A DNA stretch of 64,000 bases. Origin: Oceanobacillus senegalensis (GTDB lineage Bacteria; Bacillota; Bacilli; Bacillales; Amphibacillaceae). How positions within the stretch are numbered: the stretch's first letter is position 1; every line of letters begins with the position of its first letter. The position numbers were made by a program, and so were the translations under genes. Positions 36,135 through 45,718 of the stretch are shown in pieces. The stretch is taken from contig NZ_LT839648.1 of the NCBI RefSeq assembly GCF_900176885.1, forward strand, positions 3,126,498 through 3,190,497, given 5' to 3'. The notes beneath the pieces are model-generated. The model worked only from the letters and a program-made list of their open reading frames with translations. It had not been told where the DNA came from and made no database searches.

Positions 36135-36373
36135 TATTAAATAAGCGTAAATTCGGATAATATTGGAAGTTATTCTACTCTTTCATTACACATATTGGTT
36201 TTTTTGGTTCACCGTAGAAAGATTATCCGACATTATTTGCCACAAATAGATTGACGCAACGGGCAAGCCGCTCTAAGGTTCATGCAGTGTATTTCCTTAG
36301 TGATAGTTACGCTCTAACTACCGCATTCATTTAGTGAAATAATATAGAAGGTATGTACGTAAAAAGCACATAA
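36135..36373. other. Intergenic stretch with a decayed repeat
   Basis: No gene. Around 36250-36335, GACGCAACGGGCAAGCCGCTC, CAGTGTATTTCCTTAG and TAGTTACGCTCTAACTACCG look like a mutated copy of the 27087-type repeat. The rest shows nothing recognisable. Confidence 0.35.
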
Positions 36374-36423
36374 TAAAAAAAAAGACTAACAAACCACGGA
36401 TGGTTTATCCGCGGTTGTTAGCC
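36374..36423 (-). terminator. Terminator of the DsbA-like gene
   Basis: GGCTAACA..CCGCGGAT and ATCCGTGG..TGTTAGTC pair on the minus strand, followed by nine Ts. Confidence 0.9.
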
Positions 36424-36428
36424 TTCAA

Positions 36429-37163
36429 TTATTCCTTTATTTCACAACCATCGTCTGTACAATAAGAAGTCTTGGACTTGGAAGTCTTGGACTTGGATGG
36501 GTTTAAAGATTCTAATACAGGTTTTTTATTTTCTTCTTCCCAGACTTTTTCAAGTACCTCAGAGAATACTTCTTCAGGTTGTGCGCCTGAAACTGCAAAT
36601 TTCTCATTAAAAACGAAGAATGGAACACCTTGTACCCCAATTTGTTGAGCAACATTAATATCTTCTCGAACATCTTTAGAAAAACGATTGGATTCTAATA
36701 CGTCTTTTACTTCATTTTTATCCAATCCTACTTCACCTGCTAGTTCAATCAGCGTATCGTGGTCGCTTAATAACCTTGATTGTGTAAAATATGCATGAAG
36801 GAAACGTTCCGTAATTTCTTTATTCTTCCCTTTTTCCTCTGCAAGTTTTGCTACACGATGTGCGTCAAATGTATTACAATATTTCATCGTATCAAAGTTA
36901 TATGTTAATCCAACCTTAGTTGCTTGTTGAGCTACTTGATTATTCATTGCCGTTACTTGTTCAAGTGGTATTCCTTTCAATTCAGAAAAGGTTTCATAAA
37001 AGTCCTTTCCTGGAATATGCTTCGCATTCGGATCCAGTTGATAGCTTTTATAATAAACTACAATTCTATCTTTAGAGGGAAATTTTTCCATTGCATGCTC
37101 TAACTTTCTTTTCCCTATATAGCAAAAAGGACAAACAAAGTCAGACCAAACTTCAATTTTCAT
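36429..37163 (-). CDS. DsbA-family oxidoreductase (FrnE/YwbO-like)
   Basis: Thioredoxin-fold protein with an inserted helical domain, 244 residues, no signal peptide, so cytoplasmic. Active site CPFC near residue 12 in VWSDFVCPFCYIGKRKLE; the cis-Pro loop is GVQGVPFFVFNEKFAVSGAQ. FrnE-type proteins act as disulfide isomerases, often linked with oxidative stress. The C-terminus is odd: SKSKTSKSKTS from a 15-base tandem duplication (about 36467-36496) and then CTDDGCEIKE with an extra cysteine pair. ATG at 37163 follows AAGGTGG. Confidence 0.87.
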   Translation of the reverse strand: MKIEVWSDFVCPFCYIGKRKLEHAMEKFPSKDRIVVYYKSYQLDPNAKHIPGKDFYETFSELKGIPLEQVTAMNNQVAQQATKVGLTYNFDTMKYCNTFDAHRVAKLAEEKGKNKEITERFLHAYFTQSRLLSDHDTLIELAGEVGLDKNEVKDVLESNRFSKDVREDINVAQQIGVQGVPFFVFNEKFAVSGAQPEEVFSEVLEKVWEEENKKPVLESLNPSKSKTSKSKTSYCTDDGCEIKE

Positions 37164-37295
37164 ATCATACACCACCTTCGTGAAAAACATTGTAGCACAG
37201 CCCGCTCCTTTATTAGAAACTATGTGCTTACTGCCTGTCTCATACTTAGTATGAACAAATCATTGAAAAGCTTACTCACAATTTACCTTCGAAAC

Positions 37296-38345
37296 CTATT
37301 CCTCCAAAAGAGAGCGACCCATAATGCTGACACGATTGGTATTTTTAAGTTCTTCAATATTTTTAACACCAATTCCAAACATGGTCATTTTTAATTCCAA
37401 TTCAATTTGACTCATTACCCGTACAACTTCTTCCGTAGATTCTGTCGCAGCCTTTAACAGGTGACGTGCAAAACCAATTACATCTGCTCCTAGTGTAATA
37501 GCCTTTGCTGCATCTACGCCTGTTTTCATTCCTCCACTCGCAACAAGAGGAACGGTTGGTAATTTACTTCGAACAGAAACAAGGCAATCTTTCGTTGGAA
37601 TTCCCCAATTATTAAAGGCTTCTGCTGCAGCCTTTTTTAGAGGGTCTCTAGAACGTAATTTTTCTACTTGGCTCCATGAAGTTCCACCTGCACCGGCTAC
37701 ATCAATATAAGATACACCAGCATTATACAGTTTTTCTGCAACATGACCGTCAATTCCAAAGCCAACTTCCTTTGCTCCTACTGGGACATTAATATTTTTA
37801 CTAACCGCTTCAATTTTTGGCAATAAATCTTTAAAATCAAGGTCTCCCTCATCCTGAACTGCTTCCTGTAAACTATTAAAATGAAGAACAATCGAATCCG
37901 CATTAGTCTGATCAACAATTCGCTGTGCCTCATCGACACCATATCCATGATTTAACTGTACTGCTCCAAGATTAACGATTAGCGGAACGGATGGAGCATA
38001 TTCTTTAATTAAAAAGGATTCTTTATGGGCATTACTTTCTAACATAGCCCTAGTTGAACCTAACGCCATCGCCCACCCTTTTTTCTCGGCTGCAATAGCT
38101 AGGTTTTTATTAATTTCCGTCGCTAATTCCGAACCACCTGTCATAGAGCTAACTAAAAATGGTGCTTGCAAATTCTTATCCAAAAATGAAGTACCTATTT
38201 GTATGTCATCAAAATTTATTTCTGGTAATGCGTTATGTATAAAATGTATTCCCTCTAGGCCCGTGGATTTATTAATCCCTTCTACATTCCCCGTAAGACA
38301 AAGACGAATATGCTCTGTTTTACGTTGATTTATGCCTTTATCCAT
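37296..38345 (-). CDS. fni: Isopentenyl-diphosphate delta-isomerase, type 2
   Basis: FMN- and NADPH-dependent isomerase of isoprenoid synthesis, 349 residues. RKTEHIRLCL at the start, PFLVSSMTGGSE (flavin site), ALGSTRAML, VNLGAVQL, HFNSLQEAVQDEGD (metal/substrate), GAKEVGFGI and VAGAGGTSW are all diagnostic of the type 2 enzyme. ATG at 38345 with GGAGGT nine bases upstream. Monocistronic, upstream of a double repeat region. Confidence 0.95.
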   Translation of the reverse strand: MDKGINQRKTEHIRLCLTGNVEGINKSTGLEGIHFIHNALPEINFDDIQIGTSFLDKNLQAPFLVSSMTGGSELATEINKNLAIAAEKKGWAMALGSTRAMLESNAHKESFLIKEYAPSVPLIVNLGAVQLNHGYGVDEAQRIVDQTNADSIVLHFNSLQEAVQDEGDLDFKDLLPKIEAVSKNINVPVGAKEVGFGIDGHVAEKLYNAGVSYIDVAGAGGTSWSQVEKLRSRDPLKKAAAEAFNNWGIPTKDCLVSVRSKLPTVPLVASGGMKTGVDAAKAITLGADVIGFARHLLKAATESTEEVVRVMSQIELELKMTMFGIGVKNIEELKNTNRVSIMGRSLLEE

Positions 38346-38517
38346 GATGAAGTACCTCCGCTTTCATATAATAGTCTTAGTAATAGTTTACCCATTTCTG
38401 GTTAAAAATGAAAGAAAAGCATGTCTGCATTTGCATGATGTTATTTTGCTTATTTATTTTGTATACTTTGATGTTTTGTTCGTAGTTGAAGGATGTTGTG
38501 ACGTAACTAGGTAAAGC

Positions 38518-38722
38518 TTGCCGGTGCGCGCTGATTTCCACTGCGGGCAGTCGCGGACCTTAGGGCACGGCTTCAGCCCACCTCGGAAGAAAACCACTTC
38601 CTGCTCAGGTCTAGACACGTGCTTTTCACGCAGAACAAGGAAGGCTTCGTCAGCGCAACAACGCACGTAGAAAATCGGTTTTTATTTTCAAGGAGTCGAC
38701 TGCCCTCCGTTTCAACCAAATT
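38518..38722. repeat. Intergenic repeat, forward copy of an inverted pair
   Basis: Same orientation as the copy at 9116: CAAGGAAGGCTTCGTCAGCG, ACGCACGTAGAAAATCGG and TATTTTCAAGGAGTCGAC match in order. More diverged than the other full copies. Spurious open frames cross it on both strands. Confidence 0.75.
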
Positions 38723-38773
38723 GTGAGAATAGCTTATAAAAATAGTTAACGTAGCTTTTATACCACCAAACCA

Positions 38774-38941
38774 GCGGTACACGAAGACTCCTCGAAAATA
38801 AAGTTCAATTTGTCTGATTGCGATGCGTTGCTGCCGTAGCGTTCCTTGTCCTGTGGGAGCAGAGGCCTAGGTGAGCCCCCGGAGTGCGTACACGAGGAGG
38901 GCTCAGCAGCCGCCCACGAACAGTTTACTGCGCATTCTATA
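38774..38941. repeat. Intergenic repeat, reverse copy of an inverted pair
   Basis: Opposite orientation to 38518: GCCGTAGCGTTCCTTGTCCTG, GAGGCCTAGGTGAGCCCCCG and GGGCTCAGCAGCCGCCC match the reverse complement of the 9116 copy; it ends ACTGCGCATTCTA, the end also found at 19630. It lies directly upstream of the HD-domain gene. Confidence 0.78.
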
Positions 38942-38986
38942 TATTTTGTGTATAAAGAAAAAATGCTAGTATGGAGGTTGATTACA

Positions 38987-39526
38987 TTGATTGAAAAGGC
39001 AAAAGTATTTGCAACAGAAGCCCACAAAGGTCAAATGCGTAAGAACTCCAATACTCCCTATATTACCCATCCAACCCGTGTGGCTACTCAGTTACAAAAG
39101 GCTGGTTTTCGTACAGAAGTGATTTGTGCAGGATATTTACATGATGTTGTAGAAGACACACCATATAATATAGAAGACATTGAAAAGCATTTTGGTTCAA
39201 CTGTTGCTAAGTTAGTAGCTACCCATACAGAGGATAAAACAAAATCATGGCAAGTACGTAAACAGCATACCATTGATACATTAAAAAATGCTAATAAGGA
39301 AGTAAGATATATAATTATAGCCGATAAGTTAGATAATTTATTAGGATTAGAAAAAGATCTAAAAGAACAGGGAGATTCTATTTGGGAAAACTTTAATGCG
39401 GGATATGAGAAACAAAAATGGTATAACAAATCGATTGCAGAAAATATGTATACAGGGCTGAATGATGATGAGGTCCCTAGCTATTTTCGAGAATTTGAGG
39501 AGGCTGTTAAGCGGGTCTTTGGATAA
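38987..39526 (+). CDS. Stand-alone HD-domain (RSH/MESH1-like) phosphohydrolase
   Basis: 179 residues resembling the hydrolase half of RelA/SpoT enzymes: AHKGQMRKNSNTPYITHPTRVA with a metal His, ICAGYLHDVVEDTPYN with the HDxxED motif, and HFGSTVAKLVATHTEDK; KLDNLL later supplies the last Asp. There is no synthetase or TGS/ACT domain. It may hydrolyse (p)ppGpp or another nucleotide. Start at TTG 38987 with GGAGG nine bases upstream; the upstream ATG (38963) has no ribosome site. Confidence 0.8.
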   Translation: MIEKAKVFATEAHKGQMRKNSNTPYITHPTRVATQLQKAGFRTEVICAGYLHDVVEDTPYNIEDIEKHFGSTVAKLVATHTEDKTKSWQVRKQHTIDTLKNANKEVRYIIIADKLDNLLGLEKDLKEQGDSIWENFNAGYEKQKWYNKSIAENMYTGLNDDEVPSYFREFEEAVKRVFG

Positions 39527-39663
39527 AAGATTGGGAGTGGTGGTTATCTTTTGTGGGGGATGATATTCTTCAGTTCCAGTTGATTTATGCTTCCGTACAG
39601 CGGTGACGGTCGGCTCACCTGTGCTTAAGTTAATCCTCTACCCTTCCATCACTATACCGTAAT

Positions 39664-39696
39664 GAAACACAAGAGAATCCATATCTCTTGTGCTTC
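39664..39696. terminator. Hairpin between the HD and aldo-keto reductase genes
   Basis: GAAACACAAGAGA and TCTCTTGTGCTTC pair around ATCCATA; weak T-tracts on both sides. Likely a shared terminator for convergent genes. Confidence 0.55.
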
Positions 39697-39710
39697 ATGT
39701 TTCAAGCCAG

Positions 39711-40535
39711 CTACCTCTTATTCATTTCACTTGGCATATTTCCAACTCTCAGATTCCGGTCTAGTTCAGCAATCTTATCCATATCTTCATCAGTTAATTC
39801 AAAATCAAACACATTTAAGTTCTCTTCTATTCTAGAAGGTGTTACTGATTTTGGTATGACGACAACATTTGTTTGTAAATGCCAGCGCAAGATGACCTGA
39901 GCTGGTGTTTTTCCGTATTTCTCAGCTAATTCTTTAATAACCTCATCATGCAAAATATCACGGCCATTCATTAATGGACTGTACGCTTCGAGTTGAATCT
40001 TATGTTCTTCACAGAAGTTTTTTAATTCCTTTTGTTGTAGGTATGGATGGTATTCAACTTGATTGATGGCTGGTACCACTTCACACTCATCCAATAATCG
40101 TTGTAGATGTTCAACGTCAAAATTACATACACCTATCGCTTTTACGCGGCCATCCTTATTAAGCTTTTCCAGTGCTTTATATGTATCAACATACTGATCA
40201 TATTTAGGCGTTGGCCAATGAATAAGGTATAAGTCAACATACTCTTGTCCTAATCTTTCCAGACTTTCATCAAACGCCTTTAATGTATTTTCATATCCAT
40301 GGTCACTATTCCAAACCTTTGTTGTTATAAAAAGCTTCTCGCGAGGGACACCACTATTCTCGATAGCCTTTCCAACACCTACTTCATTCCCATAAATCGT
40401 AGCTGTATCAATGGAACGATATCCAAATTCTAGAGCTTTCTGAACAGCTGGAGTTGCTTCTTCATCTGTTACCTTCCAAACCCCAAATCCTAATTGAGGC
40501 ATTTTTAGACCATTGTTTAATGTAACATAATCCAT
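39711..40535 (-). CDS. Aldo/keto reductase
   Basis: NADPH-dependent reductase of the AKR5-like group (YvgN/YtbE), 274 residues. Catalytic set visible: GYRSIDTATIYGNE (Asp, Tyr), ITTKVWNSDHG (Lys), DLYLIHWPTP (His); NQVEYHPYLQQ and the cofactor loop IPKSVTPSRIEEN follow. Family members reduce aldehydes such as methylglyoxal; the substrate here is unknown. ATG at 40535 after AAGGGGAGC. Monocistronic. Confidence 0.9.
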   Translation of the reverse strand: MDYVTLNNGLKMPQLGFGVWKVTDEEATPAVQKALEFGYRSIDTATIYGNEVGVGKAIENSGVPREKLFITTKVWNSDHGYENTLKAFDESLERLGQEYVDLYLIHWPTPKYDQYVDTYKALEKLNKDGRVKAIGVCNFDVEHLQRLLDECEVVPAINQVEYHPYLQQKELKNFCEEHKIQLEAYSPLMNGRDILHDEVIKELAEKYGKTPAQVILRWHLQTNVVVIPKSVTPSRIEENLNVFDFELTDEDMDKIAELDRNLRVGNMPSEMNKR

Positions 40536-40591
40536 ATTACATGCTCCCCTTCTTTATTAGTACTATTAGTTTAACAAAAACTGGGATGGTA

Positions 40592-40625
40592 CAAAAAAAG
40601 AAGACTATCTTCATAACAGCCTTCT
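40592..40625 (-). terminator. Terminator of the GNAT gene
   Basis: AGAAGGCT and AGTCTTCT pair on the minus strand and run into seven Ts. Confidence 0.78.
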
Positions 40626-41137
40626 TACTCATCATTCCATGTAACATCACCACATTTTTCTTTGTGGTCAATGTTTACATTAAAGTAATGTTTTTTATAA
40701 AAATACTCTAACCGATCAAAATGGTCCACATCACGCTTCGCAATGTCACCGGTAATAAACTGTACATTTTCATCCCGGGCAACCTCTTTTAAATGGTTCA
40801 TTAATACCGAACCATATCCCTGGTTCTTTTCACCTTTTATATCTGCAATGTGTAACGTACTTTCATCTTTATATTCTACTTGGATAGCTGAATCCCATGT
40901 TCCACGAAATGGCTTTCTGCAATCGTGCAGCATTAATTGAAACATTTCTTGATCTCGGTTCACATAGATAACTACCCAATTGTCATTTCTTGCTTGATCT
41001 ATACTAATGATTTCTGAGGATTTTGCTATTTCTTTGATATTATTTTGCATACGAAATAGTTGGGTTTCTAGGGTATCTAGTTCTTCTTTTAATTCATTTT
41101 TACTCTTTTCCTTTTCCAAAAAGGCTGAATACACCAT
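40625..41137 (-). CDS. GNAT acetyltransferase with N-terminal coiled coil
   Basis: 170 residues. The first 45 are a charged coiled coil (LEKEKSKNELKEELDTLETQ...), after which comes a GNAT domain: HIADIKGEKNQGYGSVLMNHLKEVA contains the acetyl-CoA loop QGYGS, and FYKKHYFNVNIDHKEK is near the end. Substrate unknown. ATG at 41137 with AGAGGGG six bases upstream. Confidence 0.8.
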   Translation of the reverse strand: MVYSAFLEKEKSKNELKEELDTLETQLFRMQNNIKEIAKSSEIISIDQARNDNWVVIYVNRDQEMFQLMLHDCRKPFRGTWDSAIQVEYKDESTLHIADIKGEKNQGYGSVLMNHLKEVARDENVQFITGDIAKRDVDHFDRLEYFYKKHYFNVNIDHKEKCGDVTWNDE

Positions 41138-41247
41138 ACTATACCCCTCTCATTTCCATAACTATTCTTGAAACATACAGTTTGTTATTCTACTAGATAG
41201 AAATAGTCATTGCAAGGGCATATTCTAAATCTCATATATTTCCATAG

Positions 41248-42090
41248 TTAATTCTCATCCAACTCGATATCATTCTCATCATAGGAAATCCAGTCACTAA
41301 AACTTCCTGGATATAATTTAACATTTTTATATCCCAAAGACTTAAGTGCTAAGACATTTGGACATGCTGAGACACCAGATCCACAGGAAACAATAATTTC
41401 TCCATCTTTCGGTAGTGTTGAAAAGTGCTCTCGAAGCTCTTTTTCATTTTTCCACATTCCATCCTCATTGATTACATCCTTCCAGAAGAAATTCTTTGCC
41501 CCTGGGATATGTCCCGCCTTGCTATATAATGGTTCCTCCAATCCTAAATAACGTTCTTTAGCACGAGAATCTATTAATACAGCAGTCTTTTGTTCCATTT
41601 TTTGTCTTACCTCTTCCATATTAACCGTTTCATCTACACGAATTTGGGGTTCAAACTGTTTTTTCTCCAAAGACGGTATCTTATTTGTTACTTCGTATCC
41701 TTCATTTATCCACCCCTTATACCCACCTTCCAAAATATAAACATTCTCATGACCCATATAGTGAAGAAGCCACCAAAGCCTTGCTGCAAACATATCGTTC
41801 TCTTGGTCATAGATAACGACCTTTGTTTCTTGATCTATGCCAATATTCCCCATCTTGGCTGCAAATGTGTTTATGTCTGGTAATGGATGATTTCCACCAT
41901 GTTTAGCTACCTTTCCTGCTAAATCTCTATTTAAATCTAAATACACCGCACCAGGAAGATGGCTTTCTAGATACATTTTTCTACCTGCATCTGGATTCGT
42001 TAATTCGAAGCGCACATCTACTATCACAATATTATCCATATTACTGTCTAACTCTTCCTTCAATTTATCTAAACTTATAATGTAAGACAT
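41248..42090 (-). CDS. Sulfurtransferase with two rhodanese domains
   Basis: 280 residues: inactive N-terminal domain (about 5-125; IVDVRFELTNPDAGRKMYLESHLPGAVYLDL) and catalytic C-terminal domain (about 150-275) with the persulfide-forming Cys in IIVSCGSGVSACPNVLAL. The CGSGVSA loop fits the thiosulfate or 3-mercaptopyruvate sulfurtransferase group; loop sequence alone does not settle the donor. ATG at 42090 after GGAGGG. Confidence 0.9.
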   Translation of the reverse strand: MSYIISLDKLKEELDSNMDNIVIVDVRFELTNPDAGRKMYLESHLPGAVYLDLNRDLAGKVAKHGGNHPLPDINTFAAKMGNIGIDQETKVVIYDQENDMFAARLWWLLHYMGHENVYILEGGYKGWINEGYEVTNKIPSLEKKQFEPQIRVDETVNMEEVRQKMEQKTAVLIDSRAKERYLGLEEPLYSKAGHIPGAKNFFWKDVINEDGMWKNEKELREHFSTLPKDGEIIVSCGSGVSACPNVLALKSLGYKNVKLYPGSFSDWISYDENDIELDEN

Positions 42091-42239
42091 TATTTTCCCT
42101 CCAGTAATTTGCTGCTTCTTCCATGCTTTTCCCTTACTTATATTCGACAGCAGTATTTCCTATTCCTGCTCGCGGCATTTCTATTCCCTTTATACAATAT
42201 GCTAAAATATGCTTATACCATTAAAGGAGCGAATATAGA

Positions 42240-43472
42240 ATGAACGAGGAACTTATTAAACGGTTTATTACATATGTAAAAGTTGATACACAGTCAAATG
42301 AGGAATCTAATAACACCCCTTCCACCCCTGGTCAATTAGAGCTTGCAAAAATCCTAGGTGAGGAGTTAAAGGAAATTGGAATGGAAGAAGTTGAAATCGA
42401 TGAAAATGGTTATGTAATGGCTACTCTTCCGTCAAATACAGATAAGGATATTCCAACCATTGGATTTTTGGCACATATAGATACTGCAACAGATTTTACT
42501 GGAAAAAATGTTAACCCACAGATTGTTGAGAACTTTGATGGGAATGACATCACACTAAATGAAGAACTGAATATCATCTTATCTGCAAAGGAATTTCCAG
42601 AACTCCCCAGCTATAAAGGACATACATTAATTACAACAGATGGTACAACCCTGTTAGGTGCGGACAACAAAGCTGGAGTTGCAGAAATCATGACTGCAAT
42701 GAACTTCTTGATTCAACATCCAGAAATAAAACATGGACGAGTCCGCATAGGTTTCACTCCTGATGAAGAAATCGGACGTGGGCCACATAAATTTGATGTC
42801 GACCGCTTTGATGCATCTTTTGCGTACACGGTGGATGGTGGACCATTAGGAGAACTGCAATATGAAAGCTTTAACGCAGCCGCTGCAAAAATAACCTTTA
42901 AAGGGAACAATGTCCATCCCGGAACTGCTAAGAATAAAATGATTAATTCCGGAAAGCTAGCTGTTGAATTTATTAGCAAATTCCCTGAACAGGAAGCACC
43001 TGAACATACAGAAGGCTATGAAGGCTTTTATCATCTCATTTCAGTAAATGGTGACGTAGAACAAACAGAGGTCTATTATATCGTTCGTGACCATAATCGT
43101 GAAAAGTTTGAAGAAAGAAAGTCAACTGTCGAGCAGTTTGTTAAAGAAATGAAGGGAAAGTATGGTGACGAAAGTGTAAGTTTTACATTAAAAGATCAAT
43201 ATTATAACATGCGCGATAAAATTGAGCCCGTTAAAGAAATTGTAGATCTAGCAAAAGATGCTATGGAAGGACTTGGCATTAGACCAATAATTGAACCAAT
43301 CCGCGGAGGTACAGACGGTTCCCAACTCTCCTACATGGGACTTCCTACGCCTAATATTTTTACCGGCGGAGAAAACTTCCACGGAAAATTTGAATACATC
43401 TCCGTTGAGAATATGGAAAAGGCAACAAACGTTATTGTAGAAATATGTAAGCTATTTGAAAAGGGAAAATAG
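42240..43472 (+). CDS. pepT: Peptidase T (tripeptidase)
   Basis: Cytoplasmic zinc aminotripeptidase, M20B, 410 residues. Metal ligands in [60 protein letters not shown], and the terminal [22 protein letters not shown] at 42240 behind AAAGGAG. Followed by a terminator at 43481, so monocistronic. Confidence 0.95.
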   Translation: MNEELIKRFITYVKVDTQSNEESNNTPSTPGQLELAKILGEELKEIGMEEVEIDENGYVMATLPSNTDKDIPTIGFLAHIDTATDFTGKNVNPQIVENFDGNDITLNEELNIILSAKEFPELPSYKGHTLITTDGTTLLGADNKAGVAEIMTAMNFLIQHPEIKHGRVRIGFTPDEEIGRGPHKFDVDRFDASFAYTVDGGPLGELQYESFNAAAAKITFKGNNVHPGTAKNKMINSGKLAVEFISKFPEQEAPEHTEGYEGFYHLISVNGDVEQTEVYYIVRDHNREKFEERKSTVEQFVKEMKGKYGDESVSFTLKDQYYNMRDKIEPVKEIVDLAKDAMEGLGIRPIIEPIRGGTDGSQLSYMGLPTPNIFTGGENFHGKFEYISVENMEKATNVIVEICKLFEKGK

Positions 43473-43483
43473 TAATCGTTAAG

Positions 43484-43520
43484 CTGATGTTCATTACCCA
43501 AAATGGACATCAGTTCTTTT
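43484..43520 (+). terminator. Terminator of pepT
   Basis: CTGATGT and ACATCAG pair around a 16-base loop, then TTCTTTT. Confidence 0.7.
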
Positions 43521-43766
43521 CTGGGTACAAATTAAACAAACGTTTGATTCATGAATAATTAAACCATATATAACCGATGTTTCGAATGAATTCTAGTATT
43601 TGATTCACCCCTTGATTTTCCTGCTCCCTTTTCTTATTTTTTAAGTTTTTGGAAAAAATTATATTTCACCTATTCTATTGCTTGGAGTTAAACACTTATG
43701 CGAGAATAATAAAATATGAATCTTATATCCTTTGTTACAGCAACAAATTCTAAAAGGAGAATTATA

Positions 43767-44792
43767 ATGTTACTAAAAAGAATAATGATAGCATGTTTAT
43801 TTATATGTATATTTACTTTACTGTCAGCATGCTCCACAGACGAACCTAGCGAATCAACAGATGAAGTAACAAGTGAACCCACTTCCGAAACAGCCGAAGA
43901 AACAGAGAGCCTACCCACAGAAGCGATATTTCCTGAAGTTGAGCTTCAAAAGAAAGATGTGGGGAAACATGTAAAATTATTGCAGTACGCTCTTAATCAA
44001 ATTGGTTATGACCTAAAAGTAAATGGAACCTATGATGAAGCTACGACTTGGGCCATTACGGATTTCCAGTTACAACATGAGGAATTAATGGACATCGGCG
44101 TTTATAATGAGGAGACTAGAGCTATATTAAAACAATATTTAAATGAAAATAATCAGATAGATCCTGGTTTGGGTCTTCCGTATAATACTGAAACAACTTC
44201 AACCCAATCAGGTTCCAAGATAATTGGTAATCCATATGATCAATTATCCCTAATTAACAAAGATTTTGCTTTACCAGCTGACTATATCCCTGAGGATTTA
44301 GTCGTACCAGATGTACGTTTTCCATTCACAGAAGATCTACCTAAAAAGCAAATGCGTGAAGTTGCGGCAAGGGCATTGGAAGACTTATTCGAAGCTGCAG
44401 ATGAAGAAGGGTTAGAACTCTTTGCCCAATCCGGTTACCGTTCATTCGAAAGACAGGAGGCCATCTTCACATCTAATGTTAATTTACACGGAGAAGAAGC
44501 AGCAAATACATTTAGTGCTCGCCCAGGTGAGAGTGAACACCAAACCGGATTAACCATGGATGTTACTAGCCCTGATATAGGCTTTAAACTCATCGTTGAA
44601 TTTGGTGAAACCGATGAAGGTAAATGGATAGCAGAACATGCAGCAGACTTCGGTTTTATCATCCGCTATCCAAAAGGAAAAGAGGAAATCACCCAATATC
44701 AATATGAACCTTGGCATCTTCGTTATGTCGGGGAAAAGGCAGCAAAGGAAATAACAGAAAAAGGGATTACATTAGAAGAATATTTATTGTAG
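43767..44792 (+). CDS. D-alanyl-D-alanine carboxypeptidase lipoprotein (VanY/M15B) with peptidoglycan-binding domain
   Basis: Cell-wall enzyme trimming peptide side chains, 341 residues. Signal peptide with lipobox LSAC; a Ser/Thr/Glu-rich linker; a PG_binding_1 domain (about 55-130; KHVKLLQYALNQIGYDLKVNGTYDEAT); then the VanY domain (about 190-335) with ARPGESEHQTGLTMDV (zinc His and Asp) and YEPWHLRYV (zinc His). ATG at 43767 eight bases after AAAGGAG. Confidence 0.92.
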   Translation: MLLKRIMIACLFICIFTLLSACSTDEPSESTDEVTSEPTSETAEETESLPTEAIFPEVELQKKDVGKHVKLLQYALNQIGYDLKVNGTYDEATTWAITDFQLQHEELMDIGVYNEETRAILKQYLNENNQIDPGLGLPYNTETTSTQSGSKIIGNPYDQLSLINKDFALPADYIPEDLVVPDVRFPFTEDLPKKQMREVAARALEDLFEAADEEGLELFAQSGYRSFERQEAIFTSNVNLHGEEAANTFSARPGESEHQTGLTMDVTSPDIGFKLIVEFGETDEGKWIAEHAADFGFIIRYPKGKEEITQYQYEPWHLRYVGEKAAKEITEKGITLEEYLL

Positions 44793-44812
44793 TTGTTTGA
44801 CTACAAATTATT

Positions 44813-44850
44813 GGAGAGTTGATAAGGGACTGTTTTCAACTCTCCATTTT
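44813..44850 (+). terminator. Terminator of the carboxypeptidase gene
   Basis: Perfect 10-bp stem GGAGAGTTGA/TCAACTCTCC followed by ATTTT. Confidence 0.85.
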
Positions 44851-44979
44851 ACGCTTTATGTGTTGTACCAAAATAAAAGGGAACATATTATGAAGTAGAT
44901 TTCATATACAGTTTGTTTAGACTATCATTCTACTTATCTGTTTAACTGAAACGAACATAAAATGAATCTTCAATCAGTA

Positions 44980-45015
44980 AGGTATTAACGCCCCTTAACC
45001 AGCGAAATGAACATA
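44980..45015. repeat. Short repeat remnant
   Basis: GTATTAACGCCCCTTAACCA followed by GCGAAATGA resembles the reverse complement of the end of the 27087 repeat (CTTCGCTGGTTAGCGCC). Only this end is left. Confidence 0.4.
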
Positions 45016-45023
45016 CTATTTTT

Positions 45024-45482
45024 TTAAAAGGGCTTCAAAATCATTAAAGCAATAATAATAATAAAAATTAAATTCTCAACATGCTCAACATTAAATAGTT
45101 TTTTGGAATAATAATAGTATTCTTTTGGTATATCTTCCCCTTGATAATCATTTAGTATTTGCTTTATCGGGGCAGATCTAGGTTTCAATAGGAATGGACC
45201 AAAAGATAATGCTATTAAGAATAGGATAAGACTAGTAACATACCACCCTTGGGTAAACCAATAAATATTTAAAAATCCCATCCATAGCCCCGAAATGAGC
45301 AGCATAGTCCCTCCTATCATCGTTAAAATATGCAAGGAATTACGAATTTTAAAGGCTGTTCTAAGTTCTGTCATATTGTTTGGCTTCGATTGGATTACTA
45401 CAAAGGTCATAAGTAGTCCCGGTCCCATGCCAATAATTGCAGAAAATATATGAATAAATACTAAAAATTTATAAAAACTCAT
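45024..45482 (-). CDS. DUF2269 membrane protein
   Basis: 152 residues, four hydrophobic segments (about 6-28, 48-68, 80-98, 130-150). FLVFIHIFSAIIGMGPGLLMTFV carries the conserved early His of the family, and FKIRNSLHILTMIGGTMLLISGLWMG the next block. Function unknown. It converges with the carboxypeptidase gene. Confidence 0.78.
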   Translation of the reverse strand: MSFYKFLVFIHIFSAIIGMGPGLLMTFVVIQSKPNNMTELRTAFKIRNSLHILTMIGGTMLLISGLWMGFLNIYWFTQGWYVTSLILFLIALSFGPFLLKPRSAPIKQILNDYQGEDIPKEYYYYSKKLFNVEHVENLIFIIIIALMILKPF

Positions 45483-45718
45483 AATTGCGCCCCCTATCTA
45501 CTACAATTTTAACCAAAGGTACAACTACATAGTTGTGATGATTGTCACTTGTTAATGGTCTATTTCAACAATTTCATGAAATTCTAAGATGATATTATCA
45601 ATCTTTTATATTTAGTATCTTTCCTTTGTCTTTACAGTGATATAAATTTGCATTTAACATAGCTTTTTATTAAACTTTATGGAAATGAAATATTACTAGT
45701 AATTCGGGAGGGACAGGG

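Noticed and set aside
36465..36500. CRISPR-like direct repeats
   Set aside because: Only two tandem 15-base units, inside a gene, without spacers.
38454..39027. Several minus-strand open frames of 60-90 codons
   Set aside because: They fall in the inverted repeat pair, lack ribosome sites and resemble no protein.
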